Assembly (NCBI RefSeq): GCF_005503015.1
Contig: NZ_SCOL01000001.1
Coordinates: 2,412,325-2,476,324, forward strand
Source of the DNA: Bacillus sp. E(2018)
Lineage (GTDB): Bacteria; Bacillota; Bacilli; Bacillales; Fictibacillaceae
Length of the DNA stretch: 64,000 nt
Direction: 5' to 3'
Within the stretch, counting starts at the first letter, position 1, and the number at the start of each line of letters is the position of its first letter. The notes beneath the pieces were generated by a model that did not search any database, was not told the origin of the DNA, and saw nothing but the letters and a program-made list of their open reading frames with translations. The position numbers were made by a program, and so were the translations under genes. Positions 43,260-51,775 of this stretch are shown one piece after another.

Positions 43260-44114
43260 TTAATGAAGGACATTCGTTCTAAACATGATTTTCTTTCCAT
43301 TGCTTGTGGCGATAATGGCTCCAAGCTGATCCGTCCGATAGACGGTCATCTTTCGGTTCTCTAAACGATACATCACTTCTTTCGATGGGAACTGATAAGG
43401 ATTATTCCTACCGACCGAAATCACAGCCGTTTTCGCTTTAACTTTTTTTAAAAATTCCATCGTCGTTCCTGTATTGGCTCCATGGTGACCTAATTTGATA
43501 ACATCGGCTTTCACACCACCACGCTTCAATATCTCTTTTTCTTCTTCAGCACCTGCATCTGCCATCAGAAGAAAATTCTTTTTGCCATGCTTAATTTTAA
43601 TCACTGCCGAATAATCATTGATGTGCTTATAATACGAACCCTTAGGAGCCAGCATTTCAACCTTTACAGAAAAGCCCATCTTAAAATTCACACCTGCTTT
43701 TGCGCGATCTACCGGAATCTGCTTTTCGTTGATCACACGAAAAAGGTCATGATAATATTTGGTGTCGTATGGAAGATTCGGCATATATAAAACACTCACA
43801 GGGAACGCTCGTATCACATCATCTAGCGAACCGATATGGTCATGATGGGGATGAGTAGCTACAACGATATCCAGATGCGTAATGCCTTCTTTTTCTAAAT
43901 AAGAGATTATCTTATCCCCGTCATGTTCATCTCCGCCATCAATTAACATCGTTTGTCCATTTGGCGCTTTTATAAGAATACAGTCAGCTTGGCCAACGTC
44001 TAAAAAGTGAATCGTCAACGGATCAAACCAGTCCGCTCGAGCTTTATCAGGTACTATCGTTAACATGAACATTAAGCTCAGACAGAACACGACTAACTTG
44101 TTAATGGTCTTCAA
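43260..44114 (-). CDS. secreted metallo-beta-lactamase-fold protein (ComEC C-domain-like)
   Basis: 284 residues starting at TTG after GGGGTGTGAGA. Residues 1-27 are a signal peptide (ARA before the mature part). The MBL domain starts TIHFLDVGQADCILIKAPNGQTMLIDGG and carries THPHHDHIGSLDDVI, then LMADAG and KLGHHGANT. This is the ComEC/Rec2 C-terminal nuclease-like subgroup. All metal ligands appear present. Because it is exported, an extracellular nuclease or phosphodiesterase role is plausible, including DNA turnover, but it lacks the ComEC channel. Single gene. Confidence 0.87.
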   Translation of the reverse strand: MKTINKLVVFCLSLMFMLTIVPDKARADWFDPLTIHFLDVGQADCILIKAPNGQTMLIDGGDEHDGDKIISYLEKEGITHLDIVVATHPHHDHIGSLDDVIRAFPVSVLYMPNLPYDTKYYHDLFRVINEKQIPVDRAKAGVNFKMGFSVKVEMLAPKGSYYKHINDYSAVIKIKHGKKNFLLMADAGAEEEKEILKRGGVKADVIKLGHHGANTGTTMEFLKKVKAKTAVISVGRNNPYQFPSKEVMYRLENRKMTVYRTDQLGAIIATSNGKKIMFRTNVLH

Positions 44115-44197
44115 ATCTCACACCCCTTTACATCTATTTTTTCGTCCATAATGCGTAACCTTAGTTATATGTAATTAAGTTGAATTCAACAACAAAA

Positions 44198-44223
44198 CCC
44201 GCCATCCAATACATGGATGCGGG
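44198..44223 (-). terminator. hairpin with T-run upstream-reading from yhbH side
   Basis: CCCGCATCCA and TGGATGGCGGG pair on the minus strand (one bulge) and are followed by TTTTG. It is 286 bases past the yhbH stop, beyond the dispersed element, in a 394-base gap (44115-44508) without genes. Confidence 0.65.
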
Positions 44224-44347
44224 CGATTTGTTTTTTTATGAATAGTTGTTTTCTAAAAGCTTTAAATGACTGAATACTGCTTTGAAATTTATCTAAAAAT
44301 GATCTCTTCAAAAAGTTTGTTGCTATCCAATTTTTTCTTCATCGACC

Positions 44348-44477
44348 AGTTGACCGAAGTGCAAGGTGCGAGACTCCTGCGGGACAAGCGGTCAGGTGAG
44401 ACCCTTAAAGGCACAAAGTGGCAAGGGGCTCACCGCCTGCCCCGCGGAAAGCGAGCAGCCTGGAACGGAGGTCAACT
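44348..44477. repeat. full copy of dispersed 130-bp element with terminal inverted repeats
   Basis: The ends are AGTTGACC (44348-44355) and GGTCAACT (44470-44477), perfect inverted repeats. Inside, GCGAGACTCCTGCGGGACA and CCCGCGGAAAGCGAGCAGCC flank the middle, and GGTGAG/CTCACC form a further inner pair. It codes for nothing. Elements of this kind (a 'GACTCCTGCGGGA' and 'CCGCGGAAAGCGAG' pair) are, from my memory, common between genes in many Bacillaceae. Partial copies are at 12756 and 24004. Confidence 0.8.
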
Positions 44478-44508
44478 ACTTTCAAAGACACCTAAGATTA
44501 AAGCTGGC

Positions 44509-45675
44509 TTAAATGTTCACTTCATTCTTCTTAAAAAAGCTCTTCATAGCATGATACACATCCGCTTTTTCTTTTAGGATATAATGACTAAACTTCGGAT
44601 TATCCATATTCTTATACACACTCATTAAAGTAGAATGCCGATTATAGGCGTTCACTTCACCATAACCAAACATATTAGAGTGCTCCATAATCTGTTGTAC
44701 GAGTTTCACACATCTTGCATTATCACTCGTAAGGTTATCTCCATCAGAGAAATGGAACGGGTAAATGTTATAACGGCTTGATGAATATTTTGTCTCGATC
44801 AACTCAAGCGCTTTGCGGTAAGCAGATGAACAGATCGTTCCACCGCTTTCACCTTTGTTAAAGAAGTCTTCCTCTGAAACAACTTTTGCCTCCGTGTGAT
44901 GCGCGATAAATTCAATCTCTACTTTCTCATATTTCGACCGTAAGAAGCGTGTCATCCAGAAGAAGAAACTTCTCGCCATATACTTTTCCCAGATCCCCAT
45001 CGAACCAGAAGTATCCATCATAGCGAGGACGACGGCTTTTGATTCAGGTTTAACGACTTCGTTCCATGTTTTAAAGCGAAGGTCATCGTTATGGATAGGA
45101 GCAACACTCGGCTTTCCGATCAATGCATTTCGTTTGAACGCTGTTAGAATCGTTCTTTTTTTATCCACGTTCCCCATGAGCCCTTTTTTACGAACATCAT
45201 TAAATTCGATCTTTTCCATTACGATCTGGTCTTGTTCTTTTTGTTTGAGGTTAGGCAGCTCAAGTTCTTTAAACAGCATCTCTTCTAGTTCAATGATCGA
45301 AACTTCAGCTTCCGCATAATCGACACCTGGTTTGTCGCCTGCAGGTCCTTTCCCTTTTCCGGCCCCGCTCTGTCCGGCACGTCCATCTCTGGCTACTACA
45401 TCCCCCACCTGACTATCTCCATCACCTTGGCCTACGTGCTTGTTTTTGTCGTAGTTGTATCGGATTTTGTATTCATCCATTGAACGGATTGGAATCTTAA
45501 TCACATCACGCCCGTTGGATAAAATGATATTCTCCTCACTTATCAAATCCGGCAAGTTGTTTTTAATGGCTTCCTGCACTTTTTCCATATGCCTTTGATG
45601 ATCTTGATATCCTTTTCGGTGGAGGGACCAGTTTTCCTGAGACACAACAAAATTGTTCTTTTCCGGCTCGCTCAT
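44509..45675 (-). CDS. yhbH: YhbH sporulation protein (DUF444)
   Basis: 388 residues from the ATG at 45675, 6 bases after GGAGGGGG; the frame is open 8 codons further up. It has a basic, glycine-rich linker after residue 100, then a von Willebrand A-like domain starting [13 protein letters not shown] (MIDAS-type DxSxS) and including [12 protein letters not shown] and [13 protein letters not shown]. The family is functionally linked with PrkA and SpoVR in sporulation and stress. Here it is close to prkA but separated from it by a small gene and a signal peptidase gene, all on the same strand. Confidence 0.93.
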   Translation of the reverse strand: MSEPEKNNFVVSQENWSLHRKGYQDHQRHMEKVQEAIKNNLPDLISEENIILSNGRDVIKIPIRSMDEYKIRYNYDKNKHVGQGDGDSQVGDVVARDGRAGQSGAGKGKGPAGDKPGVDYAEAEVSIIELEEMLFKELELPNLKQKEQDQIVMEKIEFNDVRKKGLMGNVDKKRTILTAFKRNALIGKPSVAPIHNDDLRFKTWNEVVKPESKAVVLAMMDTSGSMGIWEKYMARSFFFWMTRFLRSKYEKVEIEFIAHHTEAKVVSEEDFFNKGESGGTICSSAYRKALELIETKYSSSRYNIYPFHFSDGDNLTSDNARCVKLVQQIMEHSNMFGYGEVNAYNRHSTLMSVYKNMDNPKFSHYILKEKADVYHAMKSFFKKNEVNI

Positions 45676-45828
45676 CGTTTTCCCCCTCCAGAGCAGCAAG
45701 AGTCAATGCTGCTTGTTCTTGATCAACCCGGGGCATAACTTGCTTGTAACAATCCGCTATTATCAGAAAAAAAGGGTTGGTTACACTATCATATGCACGT
45801 ACTTCTTAGAATTGCTAAACTTTCATGA

Positions 45829-45865
45829 TAAAAAAGCCCTCTTTTCTAAAAAGAAAAGAGGGCTT
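45829..45865 (-). terminator. terminator of 57-residue protein gene
   Basis: Perfect 14-bp arms (45834-45847 and 45852-45865), with six Ts on the minus strand. Confidence 0.88.
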
Positions 45866-45874
45866 CGTTTTGTA

Positions 45875-46048
45875 TTATTTATTATATTCTTCTTTGTCGT
45901 GCTGCTCGGGATCTGGCGTTTTCCCGCTTTTATGAACTTCTTCGTTAGTGGATACGTGTTCCATCACTTTTCCATGTTCTTTCATTTCTTCAAAGTTAGA
46001 TACCATTGAGCTGTTTTTTCGTTTAGGTTCATTATTTTGTTTTGTCAT
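45875..46048 (-). CDS. 57-residue hydrophilic protein, unknown
   Basis: ATG at 46048 lies 6 bases after AAGAGGTG. The product begins MTKQNNEPKRKNSS and ends PDPEQHDKEEYNK. It has no hydrophobic segment and no Cys or Trp, is rich in Lys, Glu, Asn and His, and is predicted to be disordered. It has its own terminator, 10 bases past the stop. The composition resembles small spore or stress proteins, but I do not recognise it. Confidence 0.65.
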   Translation of the reverse strand: MTKQNNEPKRKNSSMVSNFEEMKEHGKVMEHVSTNEEVHKSGKTPDPEQHDKEEYNK

Positions 46049-46080
46049 AGGGATTCACCTCTTACAGAATTTTTCCCCAT

Positions 46081-46656
46081 TTATTCCTTTTTAAAACCAT
46101 TAAAAACTTTAAGCTCATCCATCGGCCAATAACGAATGTTAGCTTCACCTACAATATCTGACATCTCAACAAAACCGATATGGCGGCTATCGATACTGTG
46201 AAGTCTGTTGTCACCAAGTACGAAAATCTTCCCTTTTGGTACCGTATCGAGTCCTGTGATTTCTTCTAAAGTAAAGTTTCCAGTCAGTGTCCGATTACCA
46301 GCAAAACGTTTGAATTTTTTCAGGTAAGGTTCTGCAACTGGTTTGTTATTGATATATAACTTGTCATCTCGGTATGCAATATGGTCACCTGGTAGACCAA
46401 TCACCCTCTTAATATAATCTTCTTTCGGATTTGCCTTAAAAACAATCAGGTCAAACCTCTCGGGCTGACTGATTTCATACCCAATCTTATTCACGATCAG
46501 GCGATTGCCATTTTGGATGGTTGGCATCATAGACTCACCATAAACGACATATTGTTCAATCAGAAACTTTTTTATAATAATAGCTAGAATAAGTGCAACA
46601 CCAATTGCTTTTATCCAATCCGTTAAACCGTTTCTTTCTTTTTTAGTCGAGCTCAT
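46081..46656 (-). CDS. lepB: type I signal peptidase
   Basis: 191 residues from the ATG at 46656, after AAAGGAAGTG; a GTG nine bases up overlaps the site. There is one N-terminal span (about 15-32). The catalytic Ser42 is in YGESMMPT and the general base Lys83 in YIKRVIGLPGD; LGDNRLHSIDSRHIG is box E, with the usual D...S.DSR pattern. This is the short, Gram-positive SipS/SipT type, which cuts signal peptides outside the membrane. It lies between the small gene and prkA, with a terminator separating it from prkA. Confidence 0.93.
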   Translation of the reverse strand: MSSTKKERNGLTDWIKAIGVALILAIIIKKFLIEQYVVYGESMMPTIQNGNRLIVNKIGYEISQPERFDLIVFKANPKEDYIKRVIGLPGDHIAYRDDKLYINNKPVAEPYLKKFKRFAGNRTLTGNFTLEEITGLDTVPKGKIFVLGDNRLHSIDSRHIGFVEMSDIVGEANIRYWPMDELKVFNGFKKE

Positions 46657-46794
46657 CGGGCTCACTTCCTTTAGTTAGCTTATTAGTATCAATTTACCAT
46701 TTTTAAGTAAGTAAACACAAGTTCAATTATTTTTAACATAAATGTGAATGTAAATGCTACTCAGCAATTTGTATAGTTTTCCCTAAATTTGTGT

Positions 46795-46839
46795 AAAAAA
46801 ACACACCCTGACAGTCTAAACTCGTGTACAGGGTGTGTT
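46795..46839 (-). terminator. terminator of prkA
   Basis: AACACACCCTG (46800-46810) and CAGGGTGTGTT (46829-46839), with at least six Ts on the minus strand. Confidence 0.88.
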
Positions 46840-46846
46840 GCCATAT

Positions 46847-48742
46847 TTATCGGTTTAGTAAACTGCCTACATATCTTAGTAGTTCGTTAGCACTAGTCGT
46901 ATTATAACCGTGTTCATCCACGAGACGTGCGATGACCTCATTAATCTTCTTCAGTTGTGATTCATCAGGAGTTTTGGAAGATGTCGTGATCTTTACAACA
47001 TCTTTAAGATCTGCGAATAATTTCTTTTGAATCGCTTCTCTTAACCGCTCATGAGAATTATAGTCAAATTTCTTTCCTTTTCTAGCATAAGCAGAGATTC
47101 TGATCAGGATTTCTTCACGGAATGCTTTTTTCGCATTCTCAGATATTCCGATCTGCTCTTCGATTGATCTCATCAACTTCTCATCTGGACTCATCTCTTC
47201 ACCAGTAAGCGGATCACGTAATTTATTTTTATTACAATACGCCTCAACATTATCGAGATAATTGTCCATGAGCGTTTTTGCAGACTCTTCGTACGAGTAA
47301 ACGAACGCTTTTTGAACTTCTTTCTTCGCAATATCATCGTACTCTTTACGAGCTGCCGAGATAAAGTTAATAAACCTCTCTTTATCTTCCTTCGATATGG
47401 ATGCATGATGATCAAGCCCGTCTTTTAATGAACGCAGAACATCTAATGCGTTGATAGAAGGTGTTTCTTTGCGGATGATCGCTGACGATATTCGGTTGAT
47501 CACGTAACGCGGATCGATACCAGACATCCCTTCATCAGCAAACTCTTTCTTTAGTTCCTCAAGATCAACATGGTTGAATCCTTCTACGATCTCACCGTCA
47601 TACAACCGCATCTTCTTTAAAAGATCCATTCCTTGTTTCTTAGAATCCTTTAATCGCGTTAGCACTGAGAACGTAGCTGCCACTCTTAATGCGTGTGGCG
47701 CAATATGAACATGAGACATATCACTCTCTGAAATCATCTTCGCATATATTTTCTCTTCCTCTGAAACTTTTAAATTATACGGAACGCCCATCACGATAAT
47801 CCTTGAATGCAGGGCTTCGTTTTTCTTATTCGCGATAAAAGAACGATACTCTGATTCGTTCGTATGCGCAACAATTAATTCATCCGCAGAGATCAATGCA
47901 AATCTTCCTGCTTTAAAGTTTCCTTCTTGCGTAAGAGAAAGTAGATGCCATAAGAATTTCTCATCACACTTCAGCATTTCCTGAAACTCCATCATTCCTC
48001 GGTTAGCCTTATTCAGTTCTCCATCAAAGCGATAAGCACGGGGATCTGATTCTGAGCCGTACTCAGCAATCGTGGAGAAGTCGATGCTTCCCGTTAAGTC
48101 AGCGATATCTTGTGACTTAGGGTCAGATGGACTAAACGTACCAATCCCTGTTCGCTTATCTTCTGAGAAGAAAACACGCTCTACCATCACATCTTCTATG
48201 CGATTGTCATATTCGTGTTCCAGTCTCATCGTATTGAGAGGAGATAAACTACCTTCCACTCGAATGCCATAATCATTAAAAAACTCTTTTCTTAAGTGCT
48301 GTGGAATAAGATGTAACGGATCTTCATGCATCGGACAGCCTTTGATTGCATAGACCGCTCCTGCAGGTGTTTTTGTGTATTGCTCTAAGCCTCTTTTGAG
48401 CATTGTAACTAAAGTGGATTTACCACCGGATACTGGTCCCATCAACAATAAGATACGTTTACGAACATCAAGGCGTTTAGCGGCAGGGTGAAAATACTCT
48501 TCAACTAGTCGTTCGATTGATTCTTCTAATCCAAAAATCTGATCGCTGAAAAAATGATACACCTTTTGACCATTTTTTTCTGAAATGCCAGCATCTTTGA
48601 TCATGTTGTATACTCTTGAATGCGCAGACTGGGCAACAAATGGCCGATCTCGTAAAATATCAAGGTATTCAGCGAAGGTACCTTCCCAGGCTAAACGCTG
48701 TTCTTCTTCACGATGCAGTTGGATTCTCGATAAAATATCCAT
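46847..48742 (-). CDS. prkA: PrkA serine protein kinase / AAA+ protein
   Basis: 631 residues, the same length as B. subtilis PrkA. Walker A is GPVSGGKSTLV near residue 103, and the AAA+ core continues with DEKFLWHLLSLTQEGNFKAGRFALISADELIVAHTNESEYR. The C-terminal kinase-like helical domain follows. Reported roles are phosphorylation of a 60-kDa protein, sporulation control through SigK and, more recently, AAA+ protease-like activity. AAGGAGGTCCTC precedes the ATG. It is divergent from the PBP gene. Confidence 0.95.
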   Translation of the reverse strand: MDILSRIQLHREEEQRLAWEGTFAEYLDILRDRPFVAQSAHSRVYNMIKDAGISEKNGQKVYHFFSDQIFGLEESIERLVEEYFHPAAKRLDVRKRILLLMGPVSGGKSTLVTMLKRGLEQYTKTPAGAVYAIKGCPMHEDPLHLIPQHLRKEFFNDYGIRVEGSLSPLNTMRLEHEYDNRIEDVMVERVFFSEDKRTGIGTFSPSDPKSQDIADLTGSIDFSTIAEYGSESDPRAYRFDGELNKANRGMMEFQEMLKCDEKFLWHLLSLTQEGNFKAGRFALISADELIVAHTNESEYRSFIANKKNEALHSRIIVMGVPYNLKVSEEEKIYAKMISESDMSHVHIAPHALRVAATFSVLTRLKDSKKQGMDLLKKMRLYDGEIVEGFNHVDLEELKKEFADEGMSGIDPRYVINRISSAIIRKETPSINALDVLRSLKDGLDHHASISKEDKERFINFISAARKEYDDIAKKEVQKAFVYSYEESAKTLMDNYLDNVEAYCNKNKLRDPLTGEEMSPDEKLMRSIEEQIGISENAKKAFREEILIRISAYARKGKKFDYNSHERLREAIQKKLFADLKDVVKITTSSKTPDESQLKKINEVIARLVDEHGYNTTSANELLRYVGSLLNR

Positions 48743-48912
48743 GAGGACCTCCTTGATTGTATTGGCTCCATCAAGTGTTAATCTACTCTATGCGGGGATG
48801 TCCGTAATCATTCTGTTTGAATAACGATTTTTATTTAAAAAAGTTGGAATTGCCATTTGCACAATCATGGTAAAATATGTTTATCCTTATTTTTTGAAAC
48901 GGAGAAAGCGTT

Positions 48913-50751
48913 ATGAATCAAAAGCTTGGCCTTCTAACAGTACTCCTACTGCTAGGTATCGTGTTCTTCTCATTTATAGGTTTAAGAGCAGAACACGAAA
49001 ACTATATTCCTTTTCAAAAAGGCATTTCTTCTCTTGCTCAAGTGGAGAATATGAAACTTGATGAAAACAGTCGCCTTCTTGCTCGAAATGGAGATCTTCT
49101 TTATGAGTTTAAGAGTAATGAGAGCCGTATTTATCTGGACTACAACAAAATCCCTGAACCTGTGCGTCAAGCTTTTATCGCTACAGAAGATCAAGACTTC
49201 ATACAGCATCATGGAATCAATGGAAAAGCGATCGCACGGGCTTTTATTACAAATTCATCAGCAGGTGCTGTTCAGCAAGGTGGCAGTACGATTACACAGC
49301 AGTTGTCACGCAATCTATTCCTAACACACGAACGTACCTATGACCGGAAACTAAAAGAGTTACTAATCTCATATCGAATCGAGCAGCAGTTATCAAAAGA
49401 AAGAATCTTAGAGCTATACATCAACTCGATCTACTTTCAAAATGGCGTGTATGGCATTGAAAAGGCTAGTCGATTTTACTTCAGCAAACCGACCGGAGAG
49501 CTTTCGTTAGCTGAAACAGCATTTCTAGCGGCCATTCCAAACAATCCAAAGCTGTATGATCCTCTTACTAACTTTGAGAACACGATAAAACGGCAAAAGT
49601 GGATTTTATTGAAGATGAAGGAGCAAGACTACATTAACGCGACCGCTTATGAAGCATCGCTTAAACAAAAGATTAAATTAAACGTTTCACAGCCTGTCGT
49701 TCCCTTTCCTGAAATCGTGGGTTATGTAGAAAAAGAACTTTTGAGCTTACTTGCTGCCTCTCCCAGTCATAAGAATCTAACGTCAGAAGAACTAGTGAGA
49801 GAGCGAGATTTACTTTTAAAAAGCGGTGTAGTGATTGAAACTTCATTAGACCCTCGGCTGCAAAGAGAGGCCGTGCTTGCTGTGAATAATCGGTTGCCCT
49901 ATAACGCTGTAGAAGGATCGATCGTTGTTGTCGATCATGTTTCAAGACAGATTGTCTCTATGGTTGGCGGAAAGAATGTTGGTTTAGAAGAATTCAACCG
50001 TGCTTATCAAGCGAAAAGACAGCCGGGTTCTGCCATAAAACCCCTTCTCGTCTATGCGCCTTATGTTGATGTGTACGGTGCAAAATCACAATCGCCCATT
50101 TCTGCAGCAAGAATCTGTGAAGGCAACTATTGCCCTAACAACTATGGAGGAGCTTCTTACGGAACAGTCTCCTTAAAAAAAGCGATGGGAAGTTCCATCA
50201 ATACTGCAGCTGTTAGAGTACTAAGTAAAACAGGCGTTAATAAGGCGTTTTCTTATTTACAGCGCTTCGGATTTTCTGCTGTAACGCGAGACGATTATCA
50301 GCTGGCAAGTGCACTCGGCGGATTTTCAAAAGGCTTCTCGCCTCTTGAGTTAACCAGTGCTTATACTGCATTTAGTTCTGATGGAACATTTGTAAAACCT
50401 AGGATGATAACTTCTGTAAATGATAAGAATGGTAAGGTGTTATTTGCTTGGAAAGAAACGCCCGTTTCAGTATGGAGTAAGAAAACAAATAGCGTGATGC
50501 GGGAGATGCTTGAAGCCGTAACGATCTCAGGTACTGCAAGAGATGCGCGTTTTGCGGGATCCTCGTATATTGGTGGAAAGACTGGAACAACAAATGATGT
50601 GCGAGATCTTTGGTTTATCGGACTGACTGATCGTTATACGGCAGGCGTTTGGGTAGGCCGTGATACACCGAACAGTCTTCGTTCTATTGAGAGTGCGTCT
50701 CCCGAAGTCATGATTTGGCGGGATATTATGAAAAAAGCTTATCAAAATTAG
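48913..50751 (+). CDS. class A penicillin-binding protein
   Basis: 612 residues. One N-terminal span (about 7-24). The glycosyltransferase domain has ATEDQDF, GGSTITQQLSRN, RKLKELLIS and SIYFQNGVYGIEKA. The transpeptidase domain has the SxxK motif in PGSAIKP, SSINT as the SxN motif, and GGKTGTTND. Both activities look intact. It polymerises and crosslinks peptidoglycan. It is shorter than PbpF/PbpG of B. subtilis, mainly because the C-terminal tail is absent. CGGAGAAAG precedes the ATG. The B. subtilis relatives with this outline act in sporulation. Confidence 0.92.
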   Translation: MNQKLGLLTVLLLLGIVFFSFIGLRAEHENYIPFQKGISSLAQVENMKLDENSRLLARNGDLLYEFKSNESRIYLDYNKIPEPVRQAFIATEDQDFIQHHGINGKAIARAFITNSSAGAVQQGGSTITQQLSRNLFLTHERTYDRKLKELLISYRIEQQLSKERILELYINSIYFQNGVYGIEKASRFYFSKPTGELSLAETAFLAAIPNNPKLYDPLTNFENTIKRQKWILLKMKEQDYINATAYEASLKQKIKLNVSQPVVPFPEIVGYVEKELLSLLAASPSHKNLTSEELVRERDLLLKSGVVIETSLDPRLQREAVLAVNNRLPYNAVEGSIVVVDHVSRQIVSMVGGKNVGLEEFNRAYQAKRQPGSAIKPLLVYAPYVDVYGAKSQSPISAARICEGNYCPNNYGGASYGTVSLKKAMGSSINTAAVRVLSKTGVNKAFSYLQRFGFSAVTRDDYQLASALGGFSKGFSPLELTSAYTAFSSDGTFVKPRMITSVNDKNGKVLFAWKETPVSVWSKKTNSVMREMLEAVTISGTARDARFAGSSYIGGKTGTTNDVRDLWFIGLTDRYTAGVWVGRDTPNSLRSIESASPEVMIWRDIMKKAYQN

Positions 50752-50758
50752 AGAAAAG

Positions 50759-50789
50759 ACCCCCTGTCACTATAAGAGTGGCAGGGGGT
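50759..50789 (+). terminator. hairpin after PBP gene
   Basis: 13-bp arms ACCCCCTGTCACT/AGTGGCAGGGGGT (one G-U pair) begin 8 bases past the stop. The T-run follows only after about 11 bases, so termination strength is uncertain. Confidence 0.65.
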
Positions 50790-50827
50790 TCAGCTGGGAC
50801 TTTTTAATTTTAAAGAAATATAGCTTA

Positions 50828-50932
50828 ATTCCGCGAGTTATCCAATTAATCCCGCGAGTTTTTGAGATAATCCCGCGAAAAACTGAAAGAATCCTGCGAG
50901 CTTTTATGATATTCCCGCGATTCTATAGATAA
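50828..50932. repeat. array B: five units at exactly 21-bp period, CCCGCGA core
   Basis: Five consecutive 21-bp units begin at 50828, 50849, 50870, 50891 and 50912. Each opens with (A/T)T(C/T)C(C/T)GCGA and ends in variable A/T-rich filler. The core positions 50831, 50852, 50873, 50894 and 50915 are spaced 21, 21, 21 and 21. It occupies the junction of the convergent PBP and DUF5366 genes. Confidence 0.85.
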
Positions 50933-50936
50933 ACCT

Positions 50937-51494
50937 CTATGTAATAGCTGCCACAAACGCATTATACAAACGCATCACCGTATAGACAACTAGGAGCCCG
51001 AAACCCGTCCAAAAGAATAAGTGCAGAAATACCATTCCCATGATACCAATGGTTGATAAACTGTAGCTGATCCGCAATAAAAATTGAAAAAAGTACAAAA
51101 GAGAGGCAACAAGGAACACAATACCTATCAGTAACACGGAATAATTCAGCACGATCGCTAGCATACCACCAACAAAAAAGTACCAGCTCCCGCTTTTTCC
51201 TTGCTGAAGCAGATTACCCTCGGTATCTTTTGAAAAAAAGAACAGACTGAGGTGCGTTAACGTATCAGACAGCAGCTTAAGAGCTGCAAACATCATGAAA
51301 AACAGCAGAAACAAACAAAAACCGATCGATAAGTGAATCACATGATCATCAAATAATTCTTGCATCCCCTGATACACACCAAAGTAGGCAAGCTTTTCAA
51401 TTAAGAGTCTTTCAAAATAAATGGCAAACCCCGAACTGAACAGAATAATAGAAAACAAGGGAAGATACCCTGTCATATATACGTTTTTCTTCAT
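50937..51494 (-). CDS. DUF5366-like integral membrane protein (YufK-like)
   Basis: 185 residues and five predicted spans. It begins KKNVYMTGYLPLFSIILFSSGFAIYFERLLIEKLAYFGVYQGM, which with the length reminds me of B. subtilis YufK (DUF5366). No functional motif is known. It is a single gene whose stop codon is 4 bases from the end of array B; no ordinary terminator is visible at its end. Confidence 0.7.
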   Translation of the reverse strand: MKKNVYMTGYLPLFSIILFSSGFAIYFERLLIEKLAYFGVYQGMQELFDDHVIHLSIGFCLFLLFFMMFAALKLLSDTLTHLSLFFFSKDTEGNLLQQGKSGSWYFFVGGMLAIVLNYSVLLIGIVFLVASLLYFFQFLLRISYSLSTIGIMGMVFLHLFFWTGFGLLVVYTVMRLYNAFVAAIT

Positions 51495-51621
51495 CTATGC
51501 TTGCACGAATCCCCTCAAATTGTTAAATTTCAGCAGAAATACATTCCCATGAAAACCGTTTTCATTTATAATGAGAAAAGATACTGGAAAGAATAATATT
51601 ACTTTCAAAGGAGGAGTTCAA

Positions 51622-51711
51622 ATGGATTTTATCCTCATCCTACTCGTGATGCTCGCCTTCCTGACTGCCATCTTTACAGCAGGCTATAACGATCGTCCTG
51701 GAAAAAACTAA
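51622..51711 (+). CDS. 29-residue single-span membrane peptide
   Basis: ATG at 51622 follows a strong AAAGGAGGAG site by 6 bases, and a TATAAT box is at about 51567-51572. The peptide begins MDFILILLVMLAFLTAIFTA and ends GYNDRPGKN: one membrane span with a short polar tail. It is followed by a clear terminator, so this is a complete single-gene unit. Function unknown; it resembles the many tiny membrane peptides of spore formers. Confidence 0.7.
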   Translation: MDFILILLVMLAFLTAIFTAGYNDRPGKN

Positions 51712-51730
51712 TCCATATACATATGGAAGT

Positions 51731-51763
51731 AAAAACGTCCCTTTTTCATCAGGACGTTTTTTT
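51731..51763. terminator. bidirectional terminator, mini-peptide / trmL
   Basis: AAAAACGTCC/GGACGTTTTT arms around an 11-base loop, with A- and T-runs. Confidence 0.88.
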
Positions 51764-51775
51764 ATTTTGCCTATT

